A stretch of 64,000 bases of DNA from Paracoccus sp. SMMA_5_TC (GCF_009696685.2 NZ_CP102355.1:1083001-1147000); one strand, 5' to 3'; numbered from the stretch's first letter, positions 16,377 through 25,868 are shown. The notes: generated from the sequence alone by a model not told the origin. A program made the numbers and translations.

Positions 16377-17324
16377 ATGAGCGCATATCTCGATACAGCC
16401 GTGCGAGTCATCCGCACCGAAGCCGAAGGGCTGAACCGCCTTGCCGACACGCTGGGCGACAGCTTCGACCGGGCGGTGGCCCTGATCCTGTCCGCCCGTG
16501 GCCGGGTCATCGTCTCGGGCATGGGCAAATCCGGCCATGTCGGGCGCAAGATCGCGGCCACGCTGGCCTCGACCGGCACGCCGGCGCAATTCGTCCACCC
16601 GGCCGAGGCCAGCCACGGCGACCTGGGCATGGTGACACAGGGCGATGTGGCGCTGGTGCTGTCGAACTCCGGCGAAACCCCCGAACTGGCCGATCTGATC
16701 GCGCATACCCGCCGGTTCCAGATCCCGCTGATCGGGGTGGCCAGCCGGCCCGGCTCTACCCTGCTGCGGCAGGCGGATGTGGCGCTGGACCTGCCCGCCG
16801 CGGCCGAGGCCTGCGGCACCGGAATCGTGCCCACGACATCAACCACCATGACCATGGCGCTGGGCGATGCCCTGGCCGTGGCGCTGATGGAACATCGCAA
16901 GTTCACCCCCGACCATTTCCGCACCTTTCACCCCGGCGGCAAGCTGGGCGCGCGGCTGTCGCGCGTCGGCGACATGATGCATCAGGACATGCCGCTGGTG
17001 CCGGAAACCGCGCCCATGGCCGAGGCGCTGCTGACCATCAGCCAGAAAAGCTTTGGCGTGACCGGGGTGGTCGACGCCCAGGGCCGGCTGGTCGGCATCA
17101 TCACCGATGGCGACCTGCGCCGCCATATGCAGGGGCTGCTGGATCACGCCGCGGCCGAGGTGATGACCCGCAATCCCCGCACCATCGCCGCCGATCAGCT
17201 GGCCGAGGCCGCGCTGGCCGAGATGCAGTCCCGCCGCATCACCAGCCTGTTCGTTGTCGATGACGAGGGCCGGCCGCAGGGGCTGATCCACATTCACGAC
17301 TTCCTGCGCAGCGGCATGGTCTAG
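16377..17324 (+). CDS. kdsD: D-arabinose 5-phosphate isomerase
   Basis: A 315-residue KpsF/GutQ-family enzyme that converts D-ribulose 5-phosphate to D-arabinose 5-phosphate, the precursor of Kdo in lipopolysaccharide. An N-terminal SIS domain (SGMGKSGHVGRKIAATLASTG-like loop, HPAEASHGDLG) is followed by tandem CBS domains (about residues 205-315). The downstream lpt genes agree with the role. It lies three bases before lptC. Ribulose 5-phosphate from the ribitol operon at 2.4-8 kb feeds the same pool. Confidence 0.95.
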   Translation: MSAYLDTAVRVIRTEAEGLNRLADTLGDSFDRAVALILSARGRVIVSGMGKSGHVGRKIAATLASTGTPAQFVHPAEASHGDLGMVTQGDVALVLSNSGETPELADLIAHTRRFQIPLIGVASRPGSTLLRQADVALDLPAAAEACGTGIVPTTSTTMTMALGDALAVALMEHRKFTPDHFRTFHPGGKLGARLSRVGDMMHQDMPLVPETAPMAEALLTISQKSFGVTGVVDAQGRLVGIITDGDLRRHMQGLLDHAAAEVMTRNPRTIAADQLAEAALAEMQSRRITSLFVVDDEGRPQGLIHIHDFLRSGMV

Positions 17325-17327
17325 GCG

Positions 17328-17906
17328 ATGACACGTTCGCGCATCGTGGCCTGGCTGCGCGTGATCCTGCCGCTGTCGGCGCTGGCACTGTTGTCGGTGC
17401 TGTTTCTGCTGGGCCGCAGCCCGAACCCCGAGGCCGCCATCCCCTATGCCGATGTCGATCCGCGCGATCTGGCAGAACGCCAGGCGATGACCCGGCCCAG
17501 CTATGCCGGCGTCACCACCGACGGCGCGCAATTGTCGATCACCGCGACCGAGGCCCGCCCCGGTCAGGGCGCGGGCGGTGCCAGCGCCGACCGGGTGCAT
17601 GTGACGCTGCGGGCCGCCGATGGCCGCGCCGCCGATGTCAGCGCCGGTCAGGCCCGGATGCAGGGGGATATTGTCGAGCTGGACCAAGGGGTGCGCATGA
17701 CCACGGCCGACGGCTGGGTGCTGACCGGTCCGCGGTTTCAGGCCTCGACCAGCCAGGGCAGCGTGGTGGCCCCAGACCGGGTGGACGTGCGCGCGCCCTT
17801 CGGCGATCTGACCGCCGGTCGGGCGGAACTGCGTCCGCAGGGACAGGGCCGCGGCGATCATGTGCTTGATTTGAGCGGCGGCGTGCGGTTGATATACCAG
17901 CCATGA
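17328..17906 (+). CDS. lptC: LPS export ABC transporter periplasmic protein LptC
   Basis: A 192-residue bitopic protein with one N-terminal membrane helix (about residues 8-29) and a periplasmic LptC-type beta-jellyroll. LptC bridges the LptB2FG complex and LptA, passing lipopolysaccharide across the periplasm. Sequence conservation in this family is low. The call rests on the length, topology, the repeating beta-strand pattern and the position between kdsD and lptA. Confidence 0.85.
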   Translation: MTRSRIVAWLRVILPLSALALLSVLFLLGRSPNPEAAIPYADVDPRDLAERQAMTRPSYAGVTTDGAQLSITATEARPGQGAGGASADRVHVTLRAADGRAADVSAGQARMQGDIVELDQGVRMTTADGWVLTGPRFQASTSQGSVVAPDRVDVRAPFGDLTAGRAELRPQGQGRGDHVLDLSGGVRLIYQP

Positions 17907-17964
17907 CCGGCCGGCGAGCCTTAGCCGCACGGGCATGTCCCTCTGATGTCAGAAAGGAAATCGC

Positions 17965-18450
17965 ATGACCCGGTCCGGCCTGTTTGCGCCCGCATTGCTG
18001 ACGCTGATGCTGCTGGCGGGTGCCGCAGCCGGCCAGACGAGCGGCTTCGGCTCGGCCCAGGATACCCGCCAGCCCGTCGAGGTCACGGCCGACAATCTCA
18101 GCGTCGATCAACGCACCGGCAAGGCGGTGTTCAGCGGCAATGTGCTGATCGGGCAGGGCCAGATGCGTCTGGCCGCCGATCGCGTGACCGTGACCTATGC
18201 CCAGGGCAGCCAGCAACGCATCAGTGCCCTGCGCGCCGAAGGTAACGTCACCCTGTCCAGCGGTCAGGACGCGGCCGAGGCCAGGACTGCCGACTACGAT
18301 GTCGAATCAGGGAATGTGGTGCTGACCGGCGACGTGCTGCTGACCCAGGGCGGCAATGTCCTGGCCGGCGACAAGGTCACCGTGAACCTTGCCACAGGCA
18401 CCGCGACCGCCGCCGGTCGCGTGCGCAGCGTGCTGCAACCGGGGAACTGA
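17965..18450 (+). CDS. lptA: LPS transport periplasmic protein LptA
   Basis: A 161-residue secreted protein. The signal peptide ends near GAAAGQ, followed by an OstA/LptA domain with the typical strand series VEVTADNLSVDQRTGKAVFSGNV and ARTADYDVESGNVVLTGDV. LptA forms the periplasmic bridge for lipopolysaccharide. AAAGGA lies before ATG 17965. The stop is one base before the lptB start codon, showing tight coupling. Confidence 0.92.
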   Translation: MTRSGLFAPALLTLMLLAGAAAGQTSGFGSAQDTRQPVEVTADNLSVDQRTGKAVFSGNVLIGQGQMRLAADRVTVTYAQGSQQRISALRAEGNVTLSSGQDAAEARTADYDVESGNVVLTGDVLLTQGGNVLAGDKVTVNLATGTATAAGRVRSVLQPGN

Positions 18451-18451
18451 G

Positions 18452-19186
18452 ATGAGCCAGGAACTCGGGCTGCGGGTCAGCGGCCTGCGCAAATCCTATC
18501 GCAACCGCCCGGTGATCCGCGATGTCGCCATGCGGCTGGACCGGGGCGAGGTGGTGGCGCTGCTGGGGCCCAATGGCTCGGGCAAGACCACCTGCTTTTA
18601 CTGCGTCGCCGGTCTGGTCGTGCCCGATTCGGGCCAGGTCAGCATCGACGGACAGGATGCGACCGCGCTGCCGATGTATCGCCGCGCACAGATGGGCATC
18701 GGCTATCTGCCGCAGGAGATGTCGATCTTTCGCGGGTTGACGGTCGAGCAGAACATCATGGCGGTGCTGGAACTGGCCTGCCCGCAGCCGCATCACCGCC
18801 GCGAGCGGCTCGAGGAGCTGCTGGGCGATTTTTCCATCGGCCATCTGCGCAAGGCCTCGGCCATGGCGCTGTCGGGGGGCGAAAGGCGCCGGGTCGAGAT
18901 CGCGCGCTGTCTGGCCGCCGATCCCGCCTATCTGCTTCTGGACGAACCCTTTGCCGGGGTAGATCCCATCGCCGTGGGCGAGATTCGCACCCTGGTTCAC
19001 GACCTGAAAAGCCGCGGCATCGGCGTGCTGATCACCGACCACAACGTGCGCGAAACGCTCGAGATCGTGGACCGCGCCTATATCCTGCACGACGGCCATG
19101 TGCTGAAATCCGGTACCACCGCCGAAATCGTCGCCGACCCGCAGGTGCGGCGCGTCTATCTGGGCGAAGGTTTCCGGATGGACTAG
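18452..19186 (+). CDS. lptB: LPS export ABC transporter ATP-binding protein LptB
   Basis: A 244-residue ABC ATPase. It has Walker A GPNGSGKTT, Q-loop YLPQEMSIFR, signature LSGGERRR, Walker B LLLDEPFAG and ITDHNVRET. The phrase RGLTVEQNI and the DHNVRETLEI block are typical for LptB. It powers extraction of lipopolysaccharide from the inner membrane with LptF and LptG, which are not in this window. ATG 18452 directly follows lptA; upstream openings would overlap it. Confidence 0.95.
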   Translation: MSQELGLRVSGLRKSYRNRPVIRDVAMRLDRGEVVALLGPNGSGKTTCFYCVAGLVVPDSGQVSIDGQDATALPMYRRAQMGIGYLPQEMSIFRGLTVEQNIMAVLELACPQPHHRRERLEELLGDFSIGHLRKASAMALSGGERRRVEIARCLAADPAYLLLDEPFAGVDPIAVGEIRTLVHDLKSRGIGVLITDHNVRETLEIVDRAYILHDGHVLKSGTTAEIVADPQVRRVYLGEGFRMD

Positions 19187-19221
19187 CCCGCGCGGCACAC
19201 TGACTTCGCTGCGAGCAGCCG

Positions 19222-19250
19222 TTGACAGACTGCGGGCACTGTCACCAAAT
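19222..19250 (+). promoter_or_regulatory. hpf: Possible promoter for hpf
   Basis: A perfect -35 hexamer TTGACA (19222-19227) is followed after 17 bases by the weak -10 CCAAAT (19245-19250), about 100 bases before the hpf start. It could give hpf-ptsN transcription independent of the lpt operon. Confidence 0.4.
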
Positions 19251-19348
19251 GGATGGATGGGGCGGCAAGACCGTCGCCCCTGACAAACCCGGCCGGCGCC
19301 TGCGCAAGGTGCCGCGACGACGCCGGGCAACCGAAAGGACGGATAACC

Positions 19349-19924
19349 ATGCGCTACCAGATCAGCGGAAAACAGATCGACGTCGGCGAGGCTCTTTCCA
19401 CACATGTCAAGACGGAACTGGGTGAAACCATCGGCAAGTATTCCCAGCGACCCACCGATGCCACGGTGATTTTTTCCCGCAATGCGCATGAATTCATCTG
19501 CGATGCCGTGGTGCATCTTTCCACTGGTCTCAATGTGCAGGCCAAGGGCGCCTCGACCGAAATCTACGCCGCATTCGAGCAGTGCCGCGAGCGCATGGAC
19601 AAGCAGTTGCGCCGCTACAAGCGCCGGCTGAAGGACCATCACAAGGACCGGGTCGAGCCGGTTGCCTTTGAACAGGCCGGCATGTATGTCCTGGCGGCCG
19701 ACGAGGATGAATGGGAAACGCAGGACGACGGCCTGCAACCCATGATCATCGCCGAGATGGAAACCCGCGTGCCGACCCTTTCCGTAGGCGAGGCCGTGAT
19801 GCAGATGGAATTGGCCGGCAGCCCGCTGCTGGTGTTCCGCAACGAGAAACACGGGGGTGTGAATGTCGTTCACCGCCGCGAGGACGGCAACGTCGGCTGG
19901 ATCGACCCCCGCAATCTGGCCTAG
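19349..19924 (+). CDS. hpf: Ribosome hibernation promoting factor, long form
   Basis: A 191-residue long-form HPF. The N-terminal S30AE domain (residues about 1-100, MRYQISGKQIDVGEAL) binds the small subunit decoding region. The C-terminal domain (about 130-191, METRVPTLSVGEAVMQMEL and HRREDGNVGWIDP) drives 100S dimer formation. E. coli has only the short form. ATG 19349 follows AAAGGA. The usual gammaproteobacterial order lptB-rpoN-hpf-ptsN is present here without rpoN. Confidence 0.93.
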   Translation: MRYQISGKQIDVGEALSTHVKTELGETIGKYSQRPTDATVIFSRNAHEFICDAVVHLSTGLNVQAKGASTEIYAAFEQCRERMDKQLRRYKRRLKDHHKDRVEPVAFEQAGMYVLAADEDEWETQDDGLQPMIIAEMETRVPTLSVGEAVMQMELAGSPLLVFRNEKHGGVNVVHRREDGNVGWIDPRNLA

Positions 19925-19957
19925 GTCTCCGCAGGGACGACCTGGCTGAACCTGAAA

Positions 19958-19985
19958 ATCCCGGCCGCCTCGCCGCGGCCGGGAT
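19958..19985. repeat. Perfect 11-bp inverted repeat between hpf and ptsN
   Basis: ATCCCGGCCGC (19958-19968) pairs with GCGGCCGGGAT (19975-19985) around a six-base loop. On the plus strand no U-run follows. On the minus strand TTTT follows, but no minus-strand gene ends here. It may separate hpf and ptsN expression or stabilise the hpf mRNA. Confidence 0.45.
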
Positions 19986-20003
19986 CAGAACAATTTGGGC
20001 GCC

Positions 20004-20468
20004 ATGCAAATCAGCGATATTCTTTCCCCCGCCGCAGTCCGGACGATGAGCCAGACCACCAGCAAGAAACGTCTGTTTCAGGAAATCGCGGAACAGGCGC
20101 GGGCGGTTTACGGTGTGGATGCCGTGCAGACCCTGGATGCCCTGCAGGAGCGCGAGACGCTGGGTCCGACCGGAGTCGGCCATGGCGTGGCGTTGCCCCA
20201 CGCGCGGCTGCACGGCCTGGATCGGGTGGTCGGTCTGTTCCTGCGGCTTGAGAAACCGCTGGATTTCGATGCGGTGGACCGTCAGCCGGTCGATCTGATA
20301 TTTGCGCTGCTGGCGCCCAAGAATTCCGGTGTCGATCATCTGAAGGCGCTGGCGCTGGTGTCACGCACGTTGCGCGACCCGGATCTGCGCAGCAAGCTGC
20401 GGGCCAATGACGATCCGGTGGCGCTGCACGCGATGCTGGCCGCTGCCCCCGGTATCAAGGCGGCCTGA
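20004..20468 (+). CDS. ptsN: PTS IIA-like nitrogen regulatory protein PtsN
   Basis: A 154-residue EIIA-Ntr protein. The phosphorylated histidine is in GVALPHARLHGL (His near residue 66). The N-terminal MQISDILSP and the late NSGVDHLKALALVSRTLRD block are typical. It receives phosphate from PtsP/PtsO and regulates potassium transport, nitrogen and other responses. ATG 20004 is preferred over the upstream TTG 19995. A short CCCCC-TTTC-GGGGG hairpin follows the gene at 20478-20491. Confidence 0.93.
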   Translation: MQISDILSPAAVRTMSQTTSKKRLFQEIAEQARAVYGVDAVQTLDALQERETLGPTGVGHGVALPHARLHGLDRVVGLFLRLEKPLDFDAVDRQPVDLIFALLAPKNSGVDHLKALALVSRTLRDPDLRSKLRANDDPVALHAMLAAAPGIKAA

Positions 20469-20477
20469 TTGTCGCAG

Positions 20478-20491
20478 CCCCCTTTCGGGGG
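20478..20491 (+). terminator. Short GC hairpin after ptsN
   Basis: CCCCC (20478-20482), loop TTTC, GGGGG (20487-20491), starting nine bases after the ptsN stop. There is no U-run, so termination would be weak. Confidence 0.35.
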
Positions 20492-20540
20492 ATGAAATCT
20501 GCATGCCGTTGCGCTATCCTGCCCGCAGGAGGACATGACC

Positions 20541-20732
20541 ATGACCAGGCATCTTGCAGATCACGGCCATGCTGTGGCCAACGGTCGGGTGCGGAATTTT
20601 ACCCGTCACGAACGCGAATCCGGCCTGCATCCCGCCGTGGCGACGCTGCATCGTCGACCGCACGGCCGCGATGAGGACGTGAACCGGCGCACCGCCGAAT
20701 ACCTGCGCATTGCGCGCGGCCACAGCGCCTGA
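20541..20732 (+). CDS. Small basic hypothetical protein
   Basis: A 63-residue open frame that I do not recognise. It is very rich in His and Arg (for example HRRPHGRDEDVNRRT) and has no membrane segment, signal peptide or Cys. The main support is a perfect AGGAGG at 20527-20532, eight bases before ATG 20541; an in-frame ATG at 20535 is too close to it. It lies between ptsN and the ilvE terminator in an otherwise non-coding gap. Binding to nucleic acid is possible from the charge but unproven. Confidence 0.5.
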   Translation: MTRHLADHGHAVANGRVRNFTRHERESGLHPAVATLHRRPHGRDEDVNRRTAEYLRIARGHSA

Positions 20733-20763
20733 CCACGGCGCGCGGCACCGCGGCTTGCACGAA

Positions 20764-20790
20764 AAGGCCCGGCAGGGAATGCCGGGCCTT
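20764..20790 (-). terminator. Intrinsic terminator of ilvE
   Basis: AAGGCCCGGCA (20764-20774) pairs with TGCCGGGCCTT (20780-20790) around a five-base loop. It lies 25 bases beyond the ilvE stop, and on the minus strand the stem runs into TTTT. It also blocks read-through from the small gene on the plus strand. Confidence 0.8.
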
Positions 20791-20814
20791 GTTCATGGTG
20801 TCGGCAGGTGACGC

Positions 20815-21687
20815 TCAGGCGTGCACCAGCTTTTCGTAATCCTCGGCGATCTTGCGGGTCATCGGGCCCACCTGGAAATGCCAATCCTCGCCGATCTGGG
20901 CCACGGGCGTGACCTCGGCCGCCGTGCCGGTCAGGAAGCATTCCTGGAAATCCGCGACCTCTTCGGGCAGGATGTGGCGTTCATGCACGGGCACGCCCTG
21001 TTGCTTCAGCATCGCGATGATCGTCTGCCGGGTGATGCCGTTCAGGAAGGCATCGGCCAGGGGTGTGTGAACTTCGCCATCCTTGATGAAGAACACATTG
21101 GCGCCGGTCGCCTCGGCGACATAGCCGCGATAGTCCATGAACAGAGCATCCGAACAGCCCTTGGCCTCGGCCGCATGTTTGGACATGGTGCAGATCATGT
21201 AAAGCCCGGCGGCCTTGGCGGCAGTGGGGATGGTTTCGGGGCTGGGACGCTTCCACTTGGCGATGTCCAGCTTGGCCCCCTGCCATTTCGCATCGCCATA
21301 ATAGCTGCCCCATTCCCAGGCGGCGATGGCCATGCGCACCGGGTTGCGCCGTGCCGAAACGCCCATGTCCTCGCCCGAGCCGCGCCACATGACAGCGCGC
21401 AGATAGGCATCCTTGAAGCCGTTGGCATCCAGAACCTGCTGCTTGGCGGCGTCGATTTCCTCGGCCGTATAGGGGGATGCCATGTCCAGCAGCCGCGCCG
21501 ATTCGATCAGCCGCAGCGAATGTTCGTGCCCCTTGAAGATCTTGCCGCTATAGCAGCGCTCGCCCTCGAACACCGAACTGGCATAATGCAGCGCATGGGT
21601 CAGGATGTGCACATTGGCCTGGCGCCAGTCCACCAGCTTGCCATCCATCCAGATTTTGCCGTCACGATCGTCATATGCGCCTGCCAT
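20815..21687 (-). CDS. ilvE: Branched-chain amino acid aminotransferase
   Basis: A 290-residue class IV PLP aminotransferase that catalyses the last step of leucine, isoleucine and valine synthesis using glutamate. Landmarks are THALHYASSVFEGERCY near the N-terminus, the YLRAVMWRGSG stretch, and the class IV signature EATGANVFFIKDGEVHTP. ATG 21687 follows GGAGGG. It is monocistronic with its own terminator and faces the PetP-like gene. Confidence 0.93.
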   Translation of the reverse strand: MAGAYDDRDGKIWMDGKLVDWRQANVHILTHALHYASSVFEGERCYSGKIFKGHEHSLRLIESARLLDMASPYTAEEIDAAKQQVLDANGFKDAYLRAVMWRGSGEDMGVSARRNPVRMAIAAWEWGSYYGDAKWQGAKLDIAKWKRPSPETIPTAAKAAGLYMICTMSKHAAEAKGCSDALFMDYRGYVAEATGANVFFIKDGEVHTPLADAFLNGITRQTIIAMLKQQGVPVHERHILPEEVADFQECFLTGTAAEVTPVAQIGEDWHFQVGPMTRKIAEDYEKLVHA

Positions 21688-21839
21688 TTCACCCTCCGGC
21701 CGGTCTGTTTTTCGTAATGTTGCGCAGCGACTGCCACAAAGGCACGTAAAATTGCGCAACTTGACCCTAGGGCTATCCATTTGTGGTTGGAAAGTCAACA
21801 AGCCTGACGTAAATAAGACCCATGCAACCAGAGGAAGCC

Positions 21840-22358
21840 ATGCAGAACAAGGTGAACGTTGCCACGGCAGGTGGCGAAAACCTGCTGTTCCTGACCGACG
21901 ACCAGCTGCGCCGGGGGATAGAGGCGATGTTCTTTGCCTATCGCGCCTTTACCTCGGATCCCGACATGATCCTGGCGGAACTGGACTATGGGCGTGCCCA
22001 TCATCGCGCGATGCATTTCATCAATCGCGAACCGGGGCTGACTGTGACCGCCTTGCTGGATGTGCTTGGTGTGACCAAGCAGTCGCTGAACCGGGTGCTG
22101 CGCACCCTGATCGACGACGGGCTGGTCGAAAGCCGCATCGGCCGCCGCGACCGCCGCGAACGCCAGCTGTATCTGACCGAAAAGGGCGCGGCGCTGGAAC
22201 GTCAGCTGTCCGAGGCGCAGCGGGCGCGCATGCGTGCGGCCTATCGCGCCGCCGGGCCGCAGGCGGTCGCCGGTTTTCGGCAAGTGCTCGAGGCGATGAT
22301 GGACCGCGACACCCTGCGGCAGTATCGTGCGCTGAGAGATGTGCAAGACAGCCCGTGA
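21840..22358 (+). CDS. petP: MarR-family regulator, PetP-like
   Basis: A 172-residue MarR regulator with an HTH around GLTVTALLDVLGVTKQSLNRVLRTL and wing GRRDRRERQLYLTEKG. It sits nine bases ahead of an OmpR-type response regulator. This pair matches the petP-petR operon described in Rhodobacter capsulatus, where it affects cytochrome bc1 expression. ATG 21840 has GAGGA just upstream; ATG 21822 is an alternative with a poorer site. The pet name is by gene order and family. A role in respiration here is inference. Confidence 0.78.
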   Translation: MQNKVNVATAGGENLLFLTDDQLRRGIEAMFFAYRAFTSDPDMILAELDYGRAHHRAMHFINREPGLTVTALLDVLGVTKQSLNRVLRTLIDDGLVESRIGRRDRRERQLYLTEKGAALERQLSEAQRARMRAAYRAAGPQAVAGFRQVLEAMMDRDTLRQYRALRDVQDSP

Positions 22359-22367
22359 CAATCCCCG

Positions 22368-23087
22368 ATGACCTTCCTGGACCCGCAACCCGCCGCCCAT
22401 ATCCTGGTTGTCGATGACGATGAGCGCATTCGCAGCCTGCTGCGGCGCTTTCTGCTGAAGAACGGCTTTCTGGTCACCACCGCCCGCGACGCCGCCCAGG
22501 CGCGCCGCCTGCTGGGGGGGCTGGATTTCGACATGATCGTTCTGGACGTGATGATGCCGGGCGAGGATGGCATTGCCCTGACCCGCGACCTGCGCCGCAG
22601 CCTGACCACGCCCATCCTGCTTCTGACCGCCAAGGGGGAAACCCAGGACCGGATCGCCGGGCTGGAAAGCGGCGCCGACGATTATCTGCCGAAACCTTTC
22701 GAGCCGCGCGAACTGCTGCTGCGCATCGCCGCCATCCTGCGTCGCGTGCCGGTGACCGAACCCAAGGGGCCCAAGTTCCTGTCGCTGGGCTTTCTGCGCT
22801 ATGACGCGGACAAGGGTGAATTATGGCAGGGCGATACCCCGCTGCGTCTCACCGGGACCGAACAGGCGCTGCTACGGCGACTGGCCGATACGCCGCGACA
22901 GCCGGTCAGCCGCGCCGAACTGATCGAGGATCTGGGCCGCAATCCGGGCGACGAGGCCGGCGACAACTCCGAACGCGCCATCGACGTGCAGATGACACGC
23001 CTGCGTCGCAAGATCGAACCCGATCCGAAAGAGCCGCGCTATCTGCAGACCGTGCGCGGCACCGGCTACATGCTGGTGCCGGACTAG
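22368..23087 (+). CDS. petR: OmpR-family response regulator, PetR-like
   Basis: A 239-residue regulator. The receiver domain has the DDD acidic pocket, phospho-acceptor Asp in IVLDVMMPGEDG (near residue 61) and Lys in YLPKPFEP. It is followed by a winged-helix output domain with RTLRRKIE-like and YLQTVRGTGYML blocks. No histidine kinase gene lies nearby, so it is an orphan or takes phosphate from a distant kinase. The partner upstream is the MarR-like PetP. A bidirectional terminator separates it from secA. Confidence 0.85.
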   Translation: MTFLDPQPAAHILVVDDDERIRSLLRRFLLKNGFLVTTARDAAQARRLLGGLDFDMIVLDVMMPGEDGIALTRDLRRSLTTPILLLTAKGETQDRIAGLESGADDYLPKPFEPRELLLRIAAILRRVPVTEPKGPKFLSLGFLRYDADKGELWQGDTPLRLTGTEQALLRRLADTPRQPVSRAELIEDLGRNPGDEAGDNSERAIDVQMTRLRRKIEPDPKEPRYLQTVRGTGYMLVPD

Positions 23088-23114
23088 GTCGCGAACGCTG
23101 CCTGCACACCGGTA

Positions 23115-23137
23115 AAAGGGGCCGCGCGGGCCCCTTT
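23115..23137. terminator. Bidirectional terminator between petR and secA
   Basis: AAAGGGGCC (23115-23123) pairs with GGCCCCTTT (23129-23137) around GCGCG. It lies between the convergent petR and secA stops with T-rich stem ends on both strands, so it can serve both genes. Confidence 0.75.
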
Positions 23138-23162
23138 CGCTGATGCCGATTGCCAGAGGGCG

Positions 23163-25868
23163 TCAGACGAAGGCGCCGTGGCAGTGCTTGAACTTCTTGC
23201 CCGAGCCGCAGGGGCAGGGGTCGTTGCGCGACGGCTCGCCCCAGGTGGTGGGGTCGTTTTCATCGAAGCCGGCGGCGCGGGTCGCGACCTGGCCGCCTTC
23301 GGCCTCTTCGTGATGGGGTTGCAGCCGCGCCTGGGTTTCGGCCTGCTGCTGCTGGTATTCGCGCAGCATCTGTTCGCGTTCGGCATCGGTCAGCGGCCGG
23401 ATGCGCGCCAGCTGCTGGGTAACGTCGAAGCGCAGCCCATCCAGCATGTTCTGGAACAGCTGGAATGCCTCGGTCTTGTATTCCGACAGCGGGTCGCGCT
23501 GGGCATAACCGCGGAAGCCCACGACCGAGCGCAGATGTTCCAGCGTCACCAGATGGTCGCGCCACTTGCTGTCGATCTGTTGCAGCAGCACCTGCTTTTC
23601 GATCTGGCGCATGTTCTCGGCGCCGAACTGTTCGGTCTTTTGCGCCATGTAGGCATCGGTGGCCTGTTGCAGCCTTTCGCGGATCTGTTCCTGGTCCACG
23701 CCATCCTCGGCCGCCCATTCCGCCAGCGGCAGGTCCATGTTCAACTGCTCGATCACCGCGCGATGCAGGCCCTCGACATCCCATTGCTCGGCATAGGCGC
23801 GCGGTGGCAGATACTGGTTGACCAGATCGTCGATGACCTGGCTGCGCATGTCTGCGGCCACTTCCTCGACCTCGTCGGTCTGCATGATCTCGAGCCGCTG
23901 GCCGAAGATCGCCTTGCGCTGATCGTTCATCACGTCGTCGAACTTCAGCAGCTGCTTGCGGATGTCGAAGTTGCGACCCTCGACCTTGGCCTGGGCGCGT
24001 TCCAGCGACTTGTTGACCCAGGGGTGAACGATGGCCTCGCCTTCCTTCATGCCCAGGGTGGACAGAACCTTGTCCAGCCGTTCCGAACCGAAGATCCGCA
24101 TCAGGTCGTCTTCCAGAGACAGGAAGAACAGCGAGCGGCCCGGGTCGCCCTGCCGGCCCGAACGGCCGCGCAGCTGGTTGTCGATGCGGCGGCTTTCATG
24201 ACGCTCGGTCGCCAGTACGAACAGCCCGCCGGCATCCAGAACCGCCTGCTTTTCGGCGGCGTGTTCGGCCTCGATGCGGGCGCGCACTTCGTCGGGATGT
24301 GCCGACGGATCGGCGGCCAGTGCCTCGAGCACCTTCATTTCCACGTTGCCGCCCAGCTGGATGTCGGTGCCGCGCCCGGCCATGTTGGTGGCGATAGTCA
24401 CCGCGCCCAGCTTGCCCGCCTCGGCCACGATCTGGGCCTCTTGCTCGTGCTGGCGCGCATTCAGCACATTGTGCGGGATGCCGGCCCGGGTCAGCATCTG
24501 CGACAGCATCTCGGACTTCTCGATCGAGGTGGTGCCCACCAGGATCGGCTGGCCCTTGGCATGGGCTTGCTGGATCGCCTCCAGCACGGCGGCGTATTTT
24601 TCGGCCGCGGTGCGATAGACGCGGTCATGTTCGTCGATGCGCTGCACGGGGCGGTTGGTCGGCACCTCGACCACGCCCAGCTTGTAGATTTCGGCGAATT
24701 CTTCGGCCTCGGTGGCGGCGGTGCCGGTCATGCCCGACAGCTTTTCGTAAAGCCGGAAATAGTTCTGGAAGGTGACGCTGGCCAGGGTGACGTTTTCGGG
24801 CTGGATGGTGACGCCTTCCTTGGCCTCGATGGCCTGGTGCAGCCCGTCCGACAGCCGCCGGCCCTTCATCATCCGGCCGGTGAATTCATCGATCAGCACC
24901 ACTTCGCCGTCGCGGACGATGTAGTGCTGATCGCGATGGAACAGCTTGTGGGCGCGCATCGCCTGGTTGGCGTGATGCACCAATGTGGTCGATTCCGGGT
25001 CGTAAAGCGTCTGGTCGGCCGGCAGGATGCCGGCAGCCTGAAGGCGCTTTTCCAGAAACTCGTTGCCTTCCTCGGTAAAGGTGGCGTTGCGCGATTTCTC
25101 GTCCAGCTTGTAATGTTCGGGCGTCAATTCGGGCATGAAGGCGTCCAGCGTGCGGTAAAGCTCGCTGCGGTCCTGGCTGGGCCCCGAGATGATCAGCGGC
25201 GTCCGCGCCTCGTCGATCAGGATGCTGTCGACCTCGTCCACGATGGCGAAGAAATGGCCGCGCTGGACCATCTGCTCGATCGAGCCCTTCATGTTGTCGC
25301 GCAGATAGTCGAAGCCCAGTTCGTTGTTGGTCGCATAGGTGACATCGGCGCGATAGGCCTGGCGCTTTTCCTCGTCGGGCTGGAAGGGATAGACCACGCC
25401 GGTGGTCATGCCCAGCTGGGCAAAGACCTTGCCCATCCAATGCGCGTCGCGCTTGGCCAGATAGTCGTTGACCGTGACGACATGCACGCCCTTGCCGGCC
25501 AGCGCGTTCAGATAGGCCGGGAAGGTGGCGACCAGGGTCTTGCCTTCGCCGGTCTTCATCTCGGCGATATTGCCCTGATGCAGGAAGATGCCGCCCATCA
25601 GCTGGGTATCGAAGGCCCGCAGCCCCAGGGCGCGGCGGGCGGCCTCGCGGCAATTGGCGAAGGCCTCGACCAGAAGCCGGTCCAGATCCTCGCCCGACTG
25701 GGCGCGACCCTGCAATTCGCGGGTCTTGCCGATCAGTTCGGCATCGGACAGGGCGCGAAAGGTCTCCTCTTGCGCATTGATCTGCGCCACCAGGGGGCGG
25801 ACCGATTTCACCTTGCGGTCGTTGGGCGTGCCAAAGACCAGTTTCGCCAAGTTTCCGATGCCGAGCAT
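23163..25868 (-). CDS. secA: Preprotein translocase ATPase SecA
   Basis: A 901-residue SecA, the motor that pushes unfolded proteins through SecYEG. It has Walker [23 protein letters not shown] (Walker B region), the preprotein-binding domain, the second motor domain with [14 protein letters not shown], and [10 protein letters not shown]. The C-terminal zinc motif [14 protein letters not shown], which binds SecB and lipid, is intact. ATG 25868 gives the standard [13 protein letters not shown] opening; a longer frame to 26015 overlaps the divergent promoter region. It is divergent from the parvulin isomerase. Confidence 0.97.
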   Translation of the reverse strand: MLGIGNLAKLVFGTPNDRKVKSVRPLVAQINAQEETFRALSDAELIGKTRELQGRAQSGEDLDRLLVEAFANCREAARRALGLRAFDTQLMGGIFLHQGNIAEMKTGEGKTLVATFPAYLNALAGKGVHVVTVNDYLAKRDAHWMGKVFAQLGMTTGVVYPFQPDEEKRQAYRADVTYATNNELGFDYLRDNMKGSIEQMVQRGHFFAIVDEVDSILIDEARTPLIISGPSQDRSELYRTLDAFMPELTPEHYKLDEKSRNATFTEEGNEFLEKRLQAAGILPADQTLYDPESTTLVHHANQAMRAHKLFHRDQHYIVRDGEVVLIDEFTGRMMKGRRLSDGLHQAIEAKEGVTIQPENVTLASVTFQNYFRLYEKLSGMTGTAATEAEEFAEIYKLGVVEVPTNRPVQRIDEHDRVYRTAAEKYAAVLEAIQQAHAKGQPILVGTTSIEKSEMLSQMLTRAGIPHNVLNARQHEQEAQIVAEAGKLGAVTIATNMAGRGTDIQLGGNVEMKVLEALAADPSAHPDEVRARIEAEHAAEKQAVLDAGGLFVLATERHESRRIDNQLRGRSGRQGDPGRSLFFLSLEDDLMRIFGSERLDKVLSTLGMKEGEAIVHPWVNKSLERAQAKVEGRNFDIRKQLLKFDDVMNDQRKAIFGQRLEIMQTDEVEEVAADMRSQVIDDLVNQYLPPRAYAEQWDVEGLHRAVIEQLNMDLPLAEWAAEDGVDQEQIRERLQQATDAYMAQKTEQFGAENMRQIEKQVLLQQIDSKWRDHLVTLEHLRSVVGFRGYAQRDPLSEYKTEAFQLFQNMLDGLRFDVTQQLARIRPLTDAEREQMLREYQQQQAETQARLQPHHEEAEGGQVATRAAGFDENDPTTWGEPSRNDPCPCGSGKKFKHCHGAFV

